From Brevibacterium sp. CBA3109 (GTDB lineage Bacteria > Actinomycetota > Actinomycetes > Actinomycetales > Brevibacteriaceae), in contig NZ_CP158281.1 in the NCBI RefSeq assembly GCF_040256645.1, positions 1,364,001-1,428,000 on the forward strand: a stretch of DNA of 64,000 nt, read 5' to 3'. Every line of letters starts with the position of its first letter. Position 1 is the first letter of the stretch. Position numbers and translations under genes: made by a program. Of the stretch, positions 26,724 through 36,486 are shown one piece after another. Below the pieces are notes generated by a model. That model did not search any database. It had not been told where the DNA came from and saw only the letters and a list, made by a program, of their open reading frames with translations.

Positions 26724-27932
26724 TCAGCCCTCCCCGGCAGCACGGGGATGCGGGTACTCGGGCTTCCGGTCCTGAAAACTCAGGATGTACGGATTCTTGA
26801 TCACTCCGCCCTCGATTTCGATGGCCCGAGAGATGGTGGGAATCTGTGCCCACGCATCCGGTCCTTCCAGGACTGTGCGGAGGTAGGGCAGGAGTGCTTC
26901 GCTGACCTCCCACGTGGCCGAATTCCACAGGTACGACGGACTGTGGTCGACGGCGTAGTAGCTGATTCCCTGGCCGACGGTGAACATCGGGTCGTCGAAT
27001 GTGGTGGGTTTCGCCCATTCGAAGCCCATTCCCTCATCGCACGAGACGTCGATGATCAGGCTGCCTGGGGTGAATTCCCTGAGATCCTCTGTGCGCAGGT
27101 AGGTCATCGGCGCGGAGACGTCCTGGAGCGTGCAGTTGAGCACGATGTCGTGTGAGGCGAGGAAGGTCGGGAGCAGAACGTCGCCGTCGTCGGTGACCAC
27201 CGTACTCAGATGGGTGGGACCCTCGTCGGTGTTGAGCTGGGTGATGTGTGCGCTGTGGATCGGCGATCCGACGGCTGCGGCCCCTCGCTGGGTCAGCACT
27301 TGGATGTCGTAGATTCCCTGTGCCTTGAGTGCGGTCACGGCACCACGTGCCGTCGCACCGAATCCGATGACGACCGCGCTGAGTCGTGGGCCGTAGTCAC
27401 CGGTCGAACCGCGGAGGCTCAGAGCGTGCTGGACAGAACAGTAGCCAGCGAGCTCGTTGTTCTTGTGGAACACGTGCAGACTGAAGTCTCCCTGACGTGT
27501 CCAGTGGTTCATCGCCTCGAACGCGATGAGTGTGAGTCGGCGGTCGATCGCGGTCTGTGTCATCTCGGCATCTTGGACACAGTGCGGCCATCCCCACAGG
27601 ATGCGGCCTTCGGGAATGGACTCCACATCGTCGGACTGGGGCTTGGGCAGGAGCAGCACCTCAGCGGAGGCGATCACCTCGGAGCGTTCCGCGACTCGTC
27701 CGACACGCGCTTCGATATAGCCGGGTTCCAGTTGGAAGTCGGCACCGTAGCCGCGTTCGACGATCATCCGGGCTCGGACCTCGGGGTCGATGCGGTCGAG
27801 GTGATGGGGATGGATCGGCAGTCGCCTCTCGTTCTCCATCGAGGAGTCGGCGAGGAGGCCGAGGCTGAGCAGATCGTTGTTCGGCGCGTCAATGTTCGCC
27901 GAGGTTCTGGTCGGTTGAGCGGTGCCGGGCAT
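26724..27932 (-). CDS. Alanine dehydrogenase/PNT-like protein, N5-(carboxyethyl)ornithine synthase type
   Basis: 402 residues. The N-terminal half resembles the alanine dehydrogenase/transhydrogenase fold (ENERRLPIHPHHLDRI, RGYGADFQ), the middle has an NAD(P)-binding stretch (SAVVIGFGATARGAV), and the C-terminal part contains IIDVSCDEGMGFEWA. This pattern fits the N5-(carboxyethyl)ornithine synthase or opine-like reductive amination group. The ATG at 27932 has GGAGG 4 bases upstream. It marks the right edge of the island, being intact and unlike the remnants beside it. Confidence 0.7.
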   Translation of the reverse strand: MPGTAQPTRTSANIDAPNNDLLSLGLLADSSMENERRLPIHPHHLDRIDPEVRARMIVERGYGADFQLEPGYIEARVGRVAERSEVIASAEVLLLPKPQSDDVESIPEGRILWGWPHCVQDAEMTQTAIDRRLTLIAFEAMNHWTRQGDFSLHVFHKNNELAGYCSVQHALSLRGSTGDYGPRLSAVVIGFGATARGAVTALKAQGIYDIQVLTQRGAAAVGSPIHSAHITQLNTDEGPTHLSTVVTDDGDVLLPTFLASHDIVLNCTLQDVSAPMTYLRTEDLREFTPGSLIIDVSCDEGMGFEWAKPTTFDDPMFTVGQGISYYAVDHSPSYLWNSATWEVSEALLPYLRTVLEGPDAWAQIPTISRAIEIEGGVIKNPYILSFQDRKPEYPHPRAAGEG

Positions 27933-28043
27933 CCGGCCTCCAATCGTCGTGGAACTGCAGTCAGCTCCTCTTCGACTATACGCGCAACCGCCTGGGATCT
28001 GACCTTCTGCCGAATCAGGCCCGATGCGAAGCGGTGAGAGCGC

Positions 28044-29027
28044 TCAGGACAGCAGGTGGGCGAAGTCCACGAGCGCCTGGCTTCCCACCAGCTCACCTGG
28101 CATCAGCGGGAGCTCAGACAGAGGAATGTCGGGCAGCGTCAGCTTCACGCGTTCCACCTGTGAGTCTTCGGCGTCGCGGCGGTCCCTGAGCAGCTGACCG
28201 GCATCCGCGGGCGAACGCCGATTAGCCACCAGCGCCGACAGTGGGATCTTGATGTCCGTGAGGGACTTCGCCAGCTCCAGGGTCTCGGCAACGGGCATTC
28301 TCTCAGGGGTGAATACGATGAGGAAGCCGGTCCGTGCCCGGTCGGTGACCACCGTGCGCAGATTCTCGAAACGGTCCCGGCGCTGAATCAGGGTCCGACG
28401 CAGCTGCGCATCCGCCTCGGTCGAAGGATCATCACCGGATGTCCCTGCAATGCTGCGCATCGCCGCCGAATAGCGTTCTGAGCGGTCACGGTTCTTCAGC
28501 AGCGACTCTGTCCACGTCGTCAGCTGCGCAGGGAGGGCGAGGAGCCTGAGCGTATGTCCCGTCGGCGCGGTATCGAAGACAACGAGATCGTAGGCCTCCA
28601 TGCCCAGTGCCGCCGCGTCGGCGACACGTTCGAGGACAGCAGATTCGAAGCTGCCGGGAGCCTCGCGCGCCAAAGCGAGGTGGCGTTCGGCATGGGGACG
28701 CATGCGTTCGGGAAGCATCCGCTTCATCGTGCGTTCGACGGAGGCCAAGTGTCGTTCAAGCGTCGCTTTCGGATCGATCTCCATTCCATCGACATATCCG
28801 CCGGAGGTGTCGTTCTCGGTGAAGCTGGTCAGTCGCACGGGTGCGTCACCGACCTCACGGTCCCAGAGGTGCCCGAGGTTGTGGGCAGGGTCCGTGGAGA
28901 CGACGAGAACTCGTTTGCCGCGCAGTGCGTGAGCCACGGCCAGGGACGAGGCGACCGTCGTCTTCCCGACGCCGCCCTTACCACCGACGAAGACCACTCG
29001 GAGGCCGTCTATTGATTTCAGCAGCAT
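28044..29027 (-). CDS. ArsA/Get3-type ATPase
   Basis: About 327 residues. The deviant P-loop FVGGKGGVGKTTVASS, switch DPAHNLGHLWD and DTAPTGHTLRLLALP are the ArsA/Get3 hallmarks. It is a single-ATPase-domain protein with no ArsA duplication. The ATG at 29027 lies inside the cory-CC-star gene, whose last codons TGC TGC TGA are read out of frame here. With no arsenic genes nearby, a role in handling a membrane protein, perhaps the adjacent CstA, is more plausible than arsenite export. Confidence 0.85.
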   Translation of the reverse strand: MLLKSIDGLRVVFVGGKGGVGKTTVASSLAVAHALRGKRVLVVSTDPAHNLGHLWDREVGDAPVRLTSFTENDTSGGYVDGMEIDPKATLERHLASVERTMKRMLPERMRPHAERHLALAREAPGSFESAVLERVADAAALGMEAYDLVVFDTAPTGHTLRLLALPAQLTTWTESLLKNRDRSERYSAAMRSIAGTSGDDPSTEADAQLRRTLIQRRDRFENLRTVVTDRARTGFLIVFTPERMPVAETLELAKSLTDIKIPLSALVANRRSPADAGQLLRDRRDAEDSQVERVKLTLPDIPLSELPLMPGELVGSQALVDFAHLLS

Positions 29028-29323
29028 GCGATGTGGTCCAAAGGTGAGTCGGGCATGCCCATGCGACGATGCCATGCGTGGAAGTCCTGGTAGAGGCTGG
29101 GGAGGAACTCAGCCGTGTAGTACGCGGCGGGATCGGGCACACCGAGTGCTTCGCCCAGAACGATCAGGGTGAAGAAATCATCCTCATTCTGCTTCTCCCG
29201 GGCGAACATCTGACGGTATGGCCCCTTGTAGAACTCGTCCAAACCGTCACGGAACGCGGCCCAGCGCTGAGCGAGTTCCCTCGTCCAAGGCTGAGCCGCG
29301 TCCATGCCGCTGGTGTCAGGCAA
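29018..29323 (-). CDS. Cory-CC-star family protein
   Basis: 101 residues ending HIACC-stop. The two terminal cysteines directly before the stop define the family that NCBI calls cory-CC-star; its function is unknown. Internal landmarks are FYKGPYRQMFAREKQNEDDFF and PSLYQDFHAWHRRMG. The TTG start at 29323 has AAGAGG inside the end of cstA; an ATG at 29305 is the alternative. It sits between cstA and the ArsA-type ATPase, overlapping the latter. Confidence 0.82.
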   Translation of the reverse strand: MPDTSGMDAAQPWTRELAQRWAAFRDGLDEFYKGPYRQMFAREKQNEDDFFTLIVLGEALGVPDPAAYYTAEFLPSLYQDFHAWHRRMGMPDSPLDHIACC

Positions 29324-29326
29324 ACG

Positions 29327-31053
29327 TCATACCTCTTCGCGTACCGCTTCGAGCTGCTCATCGGCATCGTCGGACTCCGGCGGTTCCTTACGAGCCCGGA
29401 TGATCGCCTTGATGCCTTCGATCGCGACGAACACACTGCTGATGATGATGATGCAGTCGATGATGAACAGCAGCCAGTCAGCGCTTCCCGGGGCCGCAAA
29501 GCTGAAGAGCTGATCGATTGCTGCCCAGAACGACATGACGAACACGATGGCCAGCGGGATGAGCGCCGGCCACGGGTTGCGCCGCTTCCGAATCAGCATC
29601 ACCGCGAGGATCATCAGCGTCAGTGATGCCATCAGCTGGTTGGTGGTGCCGAAGAGCGGCCAGATGCGCAGACCGCCTTCTCCTCCCAGCCCCTGTGAGA
29701 AGGTCAGACCCATGCCGAGCACGACGACGACTCCGGTTGCGGTGTACTTGCCGATCTTGAGGTTGACGCGTTCGCCCATCTCCTGGACGACGAACCGCAT
29801 GAGTCGGAATCCGGTATCGAGCGAAGTCGCAGCGAACAGCACTGCCATCGTGGCGAGCAAAGTGGTGCTCAGCGACGCAGGCAGGCCCAGTCCGGATTCC
29901 ATGAGCATGCCACCGCCCTGGACAAACGACTGCACGCCGGCTTGGCCGAATTCGCTGTAGAGCTCTTTCCATTCGGCAACCGTGCGCAGCCCGGCGGAGA
30001 TCGCGATGATCGTGCCCAGTGCCAGGAGGCCTTCGCCGACGGCACCGAAGTAGCCGACGAATCGGGAGTCAGTCTCTTTGTCCAGCTGTTTGGAACTGGT
30101 GCCCGAGGAGACCATGCCGTGGAAACCGGAGATCGCGCCACAGGCGATCGTGACGAAGAGGAGCGGCACCATGCTGGGAGTACCCTCGGGAACGTTCATG
30201 TTGATGGCCGGTGTCACGATGTCGTGGGCACCGTCGGTGACGAACATGCCGACGACCACCGCTCCGTAGAGCAGGATGAGGCCGATGAACAGCTGAACGC
30301 CGTTGATGTAGTCGCGTGGCTGCAGCAGCACCCACACCGGAAGCAATGACGCGAAGGCTCCGTAGACGAACAGCGTCAGGATCCAGAAGACCGTCGGGGT
30401 CATGCCGAGGAACGTCTCCGGCAGGACGACGGGAACAGCATTGCCGAGGGCGATGAGACCGTAGAGCGCGATGACGCCCACAATGGTGACCCACACCAGC
30501 GGCATGCGCAGACGATAGACGGCCAGGCCGACCAGCAGAGCAACACCGATCGCACCCCAGGTCGGAATGACCGCAGTCGGAGTCGAGATGAGCAGGCCGG
30601 TGATGACGACGGCGAAGGCCGCGATCACCATGAGCAGAAGGATGAAGATCACGACCAGGAAGAGACCCGCGCCGCGTTTGCCGATGTAGCGGCCCGACAG
30701 GGCGCCGATAGATTGACCCTTATTCCTCACCGAGGCCCACAGTGCACCGAAATCGTGCATCCCGGCGAAGAAGACCGTGCCGAGCGTGACCCAGAGGAAG
30801 GCGGGAACCCAGCCCCAGATCAGCGCGACGGCCGGACCGACGATGGGCGCGGCCCCGGCGACCGAGGTGAAATGGTGGCCCCAGAGGATGAATTTGTTGG
30901 TGGGGACGTAGTCGACCCCATCTTTGAGTTCGTGGGATGGGGTGCGGAATTCGTCATTGAGGCGATACACGCGTTTCGCGAGGTACTTCGAATACACGAG
31001 GTATCCGAGTGCCAGGATCGCGAGACCGATCACCATCAGGAGGACGGGACTCA
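29327..31053 (-). CDS. cstA: CstA family peptide/pyruvate transporter
   Basis: About 575 residues with some 16 hydrophobic segments. CstA landmarks: TNKFILWGHHFTSVAGAAPI, GPAVALIWGW, FFAGMHDF and the CGAISGFHGMVSSGTSSKQL motif. E. coli homologues import peptides or pyruvate during carbon starvation. The ATG at 31053 follows AAAGG; the TTG one codon earlier is less likely. It heads a tight operon with the cory-CC-star and ArsA-type genes. Confidence 0.93.
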
Positions 31054-31160
31054 TCAAGTATGCCTTTCGTCAGTGCGTCATTGCGCAGACGGATTGAGGT
31101 TCAGTCGTTGCTTTCCGTCAGTGTACCAACATCAGCGTTTCGTTTGAACTTCCTCAGCAT

Positions 31161-31664
31161 TCAGTGTGAATGAGTGATGGCTCCTGCGGCATAGGCGGCC
31201 TGGCCGACGTGTACAGCGGCGTCGTCGACGATGGAGACCAGTCGCGCGCCGCGGGTGACCGGGGGAGTCCAACTGTCATCGATGACTTCGCCGAGGGCGG
31301 AGTCCGTGAGGCTCTCGACATATTCACTCAGCGCGGTGAGGGTGGCCTCCAGGTAGGCGACGAGCAGCTGCTGGTCGGTGACCCTGATCTGGCTGGCCTG
31401 CTCCGGGGAATGACCGAGGCCGACAGTGTCACCGAGGTCTCCCAGCTCGAATCTCGGCCGGAACTGCTGCCACTGCTGTGCCGCGCCGGTGAGGTCGGAC
31501 AGCTGAACGTCGACCTCACGTCCGCTGTGCCACAACAGCCAGGCGATGGAATTGGGGTGGTCGGCCGGATGTGCGTTGAGTTGGGTTGCGGTGAGGTGGG
31601 GGAGTCGTTTGGCCGCATCGACAGGTCGCTGGGCCATGTCGGTGAGAATCTCAATGCTGTTCAT
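31161..31664 (-). CDS. DinB-like (DUF664) four-helix protein
   Basis: 167 residues of the DinB_2/mycothiol-dependent enzyme type: HPNSIAWLLWHSGREVDVQL carries a metal-binding His, and SIVDDAAVHVGQAAYAAG has the third. These proteins are thought to be mycothiol- or bacillithiol-dependent S-transferases. The start at 31664 begins MNSIEILTDMAQRP. Upstream on the same strand is arfB. Confidence 0.75.
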   Translation of the reverse strand: MNSIEILTDMAQRPVDAAKRLPHLTATQLNAHPADHPNSIAWLLWHSGREVDVQLSDLTGAAQQWQQFRPRFELGDLGDTVGLGHSPEQASQIRVTDQQLLVAYLEATLTALSEYVESLTDSALGEVIDDSWTPPVTRGARLVSIVDDAAVHVGQAAYAAGAITHSH

Positions 31665-31730
31665 AGGGCCCATTGTGCTCTTCGACACCCGAGTTGTCAT
31701 TCGGCGACGAGGCTGGCGTCGGCAGAGGTG

Positions 31731-32171
31731 TCAATCGAGTTGCGGTCGTCGACGATTGCGCTTGATCTCGGAGCGACGACGCTCGGCTCTGACCCTCCGA
31801 CGACGAGAGTTCCTCGACGGTCGAGTCGGTCGGCGATCGACGGGCGGGGCGAGAGCCTCTCGGAGAAGTTCGGCCAGTCGCTGCCGGGCGGCGTTGCGGT
31901 TGCGCAGCTGAGATCTCTGCTTTTCTGAGCTCACGGTCAGCGCCACCCCGGAGAGCTTGGCAGAAAGCCGTTGGAAGACCTGCTCCCGTTGTGCCTCGGT
32001 CAGCACGGTCGTCGTTCCGATGTCGAAGCGCAGCTGCACCCGAGAATCGGAGGTGTTCACATGTTGCCCACCAGGACCCGACGAGCGAGAGAACTGCTCC
32101 GTCATCTCGCCGGCGGGTATCACGAGGCCATGGGGGATCCCCGGTCCGGCCGGCACGCGCAGGTCGTCCAT
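31731..32171 (-). CDS. arfB: Alternative ribosome-rescue peptidyl-tRNA hydrolase
   Basis: 146 residues. The RF1-like catalytic domain has the GGQ motif in SRSSGPGGQHVNTSDSRVQL, and a basic C-terminal tail (RRRRVRAERRRSEIKRNRRR) for the mRNA entry channel. It frees peptides from ribosomes stalled without a stop codon. The length fits ArfB/YaeJ and rules out a full release factor. Confidence 0.93.
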   Translation of the reverse strand: MDDLRVPAGPGIPHGLVIPAGEMTEQFSRSSGPGGQHVNTSDSRVQLRFDIGTTTVLTEAQREQVFQRLSAKLSGVALTVSSEKQRSQLRNRNAARQRLAELLREALAPPVDRRPTRPSRNSRRRRVRAERRRSEIKRNRRRPQLD

Positions 32172-32213
32172 GGCACCCAGTCTACTCGGGGCAAACTCCC
32201 AACCGGTACTCGT

Positions 32214-32789
32214 TCAGTCGGTCTCGAGTTCCTCGCGCAGGCGTGGTTCGACGCGGTTCTCGGGGCGGATGCCCGACTTGTCCGCGTAGAACGAGCGGAT
32301 GCGATCCATGTCCGCAGTCACATTGCCGGTGACCTCGATCGTGGGTCCGAGCCCGGTGGTCAACGTAGTCCGATCGACGAAGCCGAGGGTCACCGGCATT
32401 CCCGTCTGTTGGGCAATGCGGTAGAAGCCCGACTTCCAGTGGGTGTGCCCCTTGCGGGTTCCATCGGGGGTGACGACGAGGCCGAAGACGTCACCCGAAT
32501 GGACTCGGTCGATCATCTCGGCGACAACACGTTTCGGATCTGCACGGTCGACGGGAATGCCGCCGAGCCCACGCATGATCGGACCGCGCCAGCCGGTGAA
32601 CAGGCTCTTCTTCCCCAACCAGTGCACCTCGATACGTTGGCTCCAGGCGATCGCGAGCATGACGACGAAGTCCCAATTGGAGGTGTGCGGAGCCCCGATG
32701 AGTACGGTGGGTCGATCCGGTGCCGGCTGGGTGACAAGCTTCCAGCGGCTGAAGGTCCAGAAAACACGGGCAGCGAGACGTCGGAACAT
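32214..32789 (-). CDS. Acyltransferase of the PlsC/LPLAT superfamily
   Basis: 191 residues with the HX4D catalytic motif as HTSNWD and a second motif PDGTRKGHTHWKSGFY. This short variant resembles the soluble glycerol acyltransferase group more than long PlsC. The acceptor is unknown. It lies 42 bases upstream of arfB on the same strand, possibly co-transcribed. Confidence 0.82.
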   Translation of the reverse strand: MFRRLAARVFWTFSRWKLVTQPAPDRPTVLIGAPHTSNWDFVVMLAIAWSQRIEVHWLGKKSLFTGWRGPIMRGLGGIPVDRADPKRVVAEMIDRVHSGDVFGLVVTPDGTRKGHTHWKSGFYRIAQQTGMPVTLGFVDRTTLTTGLGPTIEVTGNVTADMDRIRSFYADKSGIRPENRVEPRLREELETD

Positions 32790-32942
32790 GCTCCCTACCG
32801 TAGAGCACTGTGGAGTCCGCAGCTCCCAGCTCTGCGCACATGGCTGCCATCACCACGTGTCGGCCATCACCGTTGGGCAAGAGCCTGACCGGGAGTGACG
32901 TTCTCGTCGTCACACCCGAGCGGTCACTATAGGATGGCGGGA

Positions 32943-34139
32943 ATGTCACTCCCTCGCGCATTCAGGATTCTGTGGACGGCGAATGCCTCCTCGAACCTTG
33001 CCGACGGGTTGGCCTTCGTCTCGATGCCGCTGCTGGCGGCATCGCTGACCGAGGATCCACGGCTGGTCGCCGGCCTCGCGACCGTCTATGGACTGGTCAG
33101 ACTGCTGGTGACCGCGCCCGTCGGCGTGTGGGTCGATCGGACGGATCGGCGGACACTGCTGGCGCTGGCGAATATTCTGCGCGGCACCGGCGTTCTTGCG
33201 CTGGCACTGTGCATCCACCTCGGCGTCGGTGGTCTTCTCCTGCTCTATGCAGTCTTCGCCCTGGTCGGAACTCTGGAGAGCGTGGCTGACAACGCCGGCG
33301 TCTCGCTGGTGCCTGACTTCGTTCGCGCGTCTGAGCTGGATCGGGCGAACGGACGCATCTCGGCGACACAGCTTGTGGCGGATGAATTCCTCGGCCCTCC
33401 GCTGGGAGGGTTGCTCTTCGCCTTCGCCGCCTCGGCGCCGATCTTCGCGATGGGTGGGCTCTGGGCAGCGGCCGGAGCGATCGCCCTTGCCCTGCCTGTG
33501 CGCAGACGGAGGGCGGACCTGGCTTCCGGACCACGACAAGCCTCCGTCTGGCACGAGGTGGTCACGGGCTCACGCTGGCTGCTGCAGAATCGGACGGTCC
33601 GGGGCCTCGCCCTCATCGGGGGACTGGCGAGTGTGGGCTATATGCTTCCGTTCTCGATTCTCGTGCTCTTCGTCCAACGGCAGCTCAACCTCGGCGATGT
33701 CGGATATGGTGCGATTCTGGCCGTATCTGCTCTGGGTGGACTCGTCGGCTCCGGCCTCACGGCGCGAATCCGCGGACACATCGGATATCGCTGGACGATC
33801 GTTGCCAGCCTGGCCACCGGAGCCGCCTCACTGCTTGCCCTGGCCCTCACCACGAACCCGATCCTTGCCGCCGTCCTGCTCGCCGTCTACATCTGCCATG
33901 CGGTCGTCTGGGGAATCTGTGCCACCTCGCTGCGTCAACGTCTCGTCCCGGATGAGCTGCGCGGTCGGGTCAACGCCAGCTCACGCATCATCGGTCTGAT
34001 CGGACTCACGCTAAGTTCGGCGATCGGCGGAGGACTCGCCCTCATTCACATCGCTTTGCCCGTGGCCGCGGGCGGTGTGGTGTTCGCACTGTGCTCCGTG
34101 ATCGCGATGCGTCTCATCCGGGCCGACTCAGCTGCCTGA
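32943..34139 (+). CDS. MFS transporter
   Basis: About 398 residues with 12 predicted membrane segments in two halves. The loop 2-3 motif is VWVDRTDRR, and a similar GLTARIRGHIGYR lies in the second half. The pattern resembles the enterobactin exporter EntS or macrolide exporter group of drug-type MFS proteins. Starts at 32934 and 32943 are possible; the latter has AGGA and GGCGGGA upstream. It converges on a GNAT gene. Confidence 0.85.
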   Translation: MSLPRAFRILWTANASSNLADGLAFVSMPLLAASLTEDPRLVAGLATVYGLVRLLVTAPVGVWVDRTDRRTLLALANILRGTGVLALALCIHLGVGGLLLLYAVFALVGTLESVADNAGVSLVPDFVRASELDRANGRISATQLVADEFLGPPLGGLLFAFAASAPIFAMGGLWAAAGAIALALPVRRRRADLASGPRQASVWHEVVTGSRWLLQNRTVRGLALIGGLASVGYMLPFSILVLFVQRQLNLGDVGYGAILAVSALGGLVGSGLTARIRGHIGYRWTIVASLATGAASLLALALTTNPILAAVLLAVYICHAVVWGICATSLRQRLVPDELRGRVNASSRIIGLIGLTLSSAIGGGLALIHIALPVAAGGVVFALCSVIAMRLIRADSAA

Positions 34140-34202
34140 ACGGGGAGACTGCAGCCGGAGCAATCCGACAGGGACGATCACTGCCACCGCCGTGAGCATC
34201 GG

Positions 34203-34793
34203 TCAGGAGTCTGGCTCCGCTACGGTCGAGTCGCTGAAACGCAGTCGGCGCATCACAGGTCGACTGGGATATGTGCGGCCTATTTCACTGAATCCGGCCC
34301 GAAGGAACATTGACATGGTGCCGGTGAAGACAGCGGAGGGAGCAGGGGATCCGCGAAGGGCATCGACGTCGACTGGATGACCGTCGACAGAATAGGCGCC
34401 ATGCTGAAATGCCCACTCGGCCCCACCGCGCAGAAGCGCCACCCCGACCCCTTTTCCTCGATGCTCCCGTCTGACGACGAAACACGACACCCACCACGCA
34501 AGGGCAGCGTCATCGAGGAGCTTCGACAGGGCACGATTCTCGACAATGGCGGGCAATGAAGCTCGGGGAACAACCCTCGTCCACCCGGCTACCTCTCCAT
34601 CGGCCAGTGCCAGGAGTCCGACGGGCACCTCTGTCTGCTCGATCTCCCGACGCAGTGCCGTCCGATTGTCGGGAGCATCGTGTCGACGGAACCGTTGACA
34701 CCAGCATGAGTCCGGGTTCTTCTCACGGGCCCCGTAGACATGTCCCACTCGCGGCCAGAGATCCGAGGTCGCAGGTACGATGTCGAAGCTCAC
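34203..34793 (-). CDS. GNAT family N-acetyltransferase
   Basis: 196 residues. The acetyl-CoA pyrophosphate-binding motif is VVRREHRGKGVGVALLRGG. An early REKNPDSCWCQRFRR stretch with two cysteines occurs in a subgroup of GNAT proteins of unknown substrate. The 188 bases upstream separate it from a divergent oxidoreductase gene. Confidence 0.85.
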   Translation of the reverse strand: MSFDIVPATSDLWPRVGHVYGAREKNPDSCWCQRFRRHDAPDNRTALRREIEQTEVPVGLLALADGEVAGWTRVVPRASLPAIVENRALSKLLDDAALAWWVSCFVVRREHRGKGVGVALLRGGAEWAFQHGAYSVDGHPVDVDALRGSPAPSAVFTGTMSMFLRAGFSEIGRTYPSRPVMRRLRFSDSTVAEPDS

Positions 34794-34890
34794 AGTACGA
34801 CCCGACGGTCTGTTGTGCGGGTCTCGACGGCGCTGTCACTGAGCGGAGTCATCATCGCGTCCATGGCACTAGGGTACAAGCGCCTGTATG

Positions 34891-34910
34891 CCGTCGGCAT
34901 CGGCCGACGG
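34891..34910. other. Hairpin in the divergent intergenic region
   Basis: A perfect 8-base inverted repeat CCGTCGGC / GCCGACGG with loop ATCG lies 72 bases before the oxidoreductase start and 98 bases from the GNAT start. It may be an operator or an RNA hairpin; no T-tract follows. Confidence 0.35.
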
Positions 34911-34982
34911 GAATAATCGAGCGCCGATATTGGCTCTCATGAGAGTAAGCGTCACCAGAAGATAGCGACGAAGGAGAAGTAC

Positions 34983-35669
34983 ATGTCTGATGCAGACCGC
35001 GTAATCATTCTCGGCGGACACGGCAAGGTCGCACTCATGGCCACACCCAAACTGAAGGAAGCTGGGTACTCGGTGGATTCGGTCATCCGCAACCCGGACC
35101 AGACCGCCGAGGTCGAGGCCGCAGGTGCGAACCCCGTTGTCCTCGACATCGAAACAGCCGACACCGACAAGCTCGCCGAGCTCTTCACCGGTGCAAAGGC
35201 TGTGGTCTTCTCCGCAGGTGCCGGAGGTGGCAGCCCCGAGCGCACGCGTTCAGTCGACTTCGAGGCGGCCAAGCGCTCCATCGACGCCAGCGCCCAAGCC
35301 GGAGTCGATCGGTACGTCATCGTGTCCTACTCGACCGCAGCAATCGACCTTGATCGTGTGGATCCCGACAGCTCGTTCTACCCCTACGTCGAAGCCAAGC
35401 ACGGTGCCGATGAGTACCTGCGTGCCAGCTCACTCGACTACACTATCCTCGGCCCCGGCGGACTCACCCTCGAACCGTCGAAGGGCCGCCTGACTCTGGC
35501 CGATGATCGTGGCGAAGTTGACGGACAGACACCGGACAGTGACTCGAGGGTCACCTCACGTGAACTCGTCGCCGACGTGATGACGCACGTCATCGCCAAG
35601 AACGCCGCAGTCGGAGAGACCGTGAACTTCTACGACGGTGACACTCCGATCGCCGACGCTGTCAAGTGA
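34983..35669 (+). CDS. NAD(P)-binding atypical short-chain reductase
   Basis: 228 residues. The N-terminal dinucleotide-binding motif is IILGGHGKVALMATP, and a VSYSTAA segment and the C-terminal pattern are typical of NAD(P)H-binding NmrA/YhfK-like epimerase-type proteins. No substrate can be named. The AAGGAG site is well spaced from the ATG. It ends at a strong bidirectional terminator. Confidence 0.83.
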   Translation: MSDADRVIILGGHGKVALMATPKLKEAGYSVDSVIRNPDQTAEVEAAGANPVVLDIETADTDKLAELFTGAKAVVFSAGAGGGSPERTRSVDFEAAKRSIDASAQAGVDRYVIVSYSTAAIDLDRVDPDSSFYPYVEAKHGADEYLRASSLDYTILGPGGLTLEPSKGRLTLADDRGEVDGQTPDSDSRVTSRELVADVMTHVIAKNAAVGETVNFYDGDTPIADAVK

Positions 35670-35733
35670 CACCAGTCTCTAGCTGATAGACGGTTTCGAC
35701 GTGCACCTGCACGCAGGCGGCACGACAAAAAGC

Positions 35734-35773
35734 AAAGATCGGGCGGGTTCAGGGCGAACCTGCCCGATCTTTT
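35734..35773. terminator. Bidirectional rho-independent terminator
   Basis: Two 17-base arms (35734-35750 and 35756-35772) pair fully with one G-U wobble around loop AGGGC. A-runs lie on the left and TTTT on the right, so it can terminate both converging genes. It overlaps the last eight codons of the opposite-strand reductase gene. Confidence 0.85.
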
Positions 35774-36402
35774 CTGTTCCACAGCTGATGGGTCAGGCCA
35801 CTCGCGGAACCGATCGTTTCGACGCTGAACCGGTCTTCGACTCCGTCGGCGCCCTGCCACAGCGAAGTTCCGTGCCCCAGGACGATCGGCACGATCGCCA
35901 CATGCATGAAGTCCACAAGGTCAGCGGCGAGGAACTGCCGCACCGTCGACGGTCCGCCGCCTATACGCACGTCGAGGCCATTCGCTGCCTTTTTGGCCTG
36001 CTGCAGAGCCTGATCCGGTGTGACGTCAATGAACTCGAAACTAGTCCCGTTCGGGAAGCGCATGGGTTCACGCCGATGATGGGTGAGGACGAAGCAGGGG
36101 GTTTTGAACGGAGGTTCCTCACCCCACCAGCCACGCCACCCGTCATCAGGCCACGGCCCTTCCTGCGGACCGAATTTCTTGCGCCCCATGATCTCGGCAC
36201 CGATGCCCTGTCCCCACATCGCGAACAGTCCACGATCGAGGGTCACCGGAGCATCGACACTATGGATGCCCTCTATGCCATGGCCGTCGAACCAGCCGAA
36301 GAAGGCCTGAGCGTCTCCGATGGGCTTGTCGAAAGTGACGTAGTCGCCAGCGGAAAAGCCGTCGAGCGAGACGAATTGGCTGTGCACGCGTGCACGAAAC
36401 AT
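35749..36402 (-). CDS. Dihydrofolate reductase-like (RibD C-terminal) protein
   Basis: About 217 residues with the RibD_C/DHFR-like pattern: HSQFVSLDGFSAG at the start, IMGRKKFG, PCFVLTHHRREP, and IGGGPSTVRQFLAADLVDFMHV. The substrate is unknown. The chosen ATG at 36402 begins MFRARVHSQF. Its C terminus (KDRAGSP) is encoded by one arm of the terminator hairpin. Confidence 0.82.
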   Translation of the reverse strand: MFRARVHSQFVSLDGFSAGDYVTFDKPIGDAQAFFGWFDGHGIEGIHSVDAPVTLDRGLFAMWGQGIGAEIMGRKKFGPQEGPWPDDGWRGWWGEEPPFKTPCFVLTHHRREPMRFPNGTSFEFIDVTPDQALQQAKKAANGLDVRIGGGPSTVRQFLAADLVDFMHVAIVPIVLGHGTSLWQGADGVEDRFSVETIGSASGLTHQLWNRKDRAGSP

Positions 36403-36486
36403 GATCACTCCGATGTGATTGGCAGCGAGAATTGTCTCCAGCGTAGAATACAACTGCTCGACACAGCCGATCTCACAGGAGCGATC

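Noticed and set aside
28044..29027. Arsenite efflux ATPase.
   Set aside because: No arsB, arsD, arsR or arsC nearby and only one ATPase domain; the operon with cstA argues for another role.
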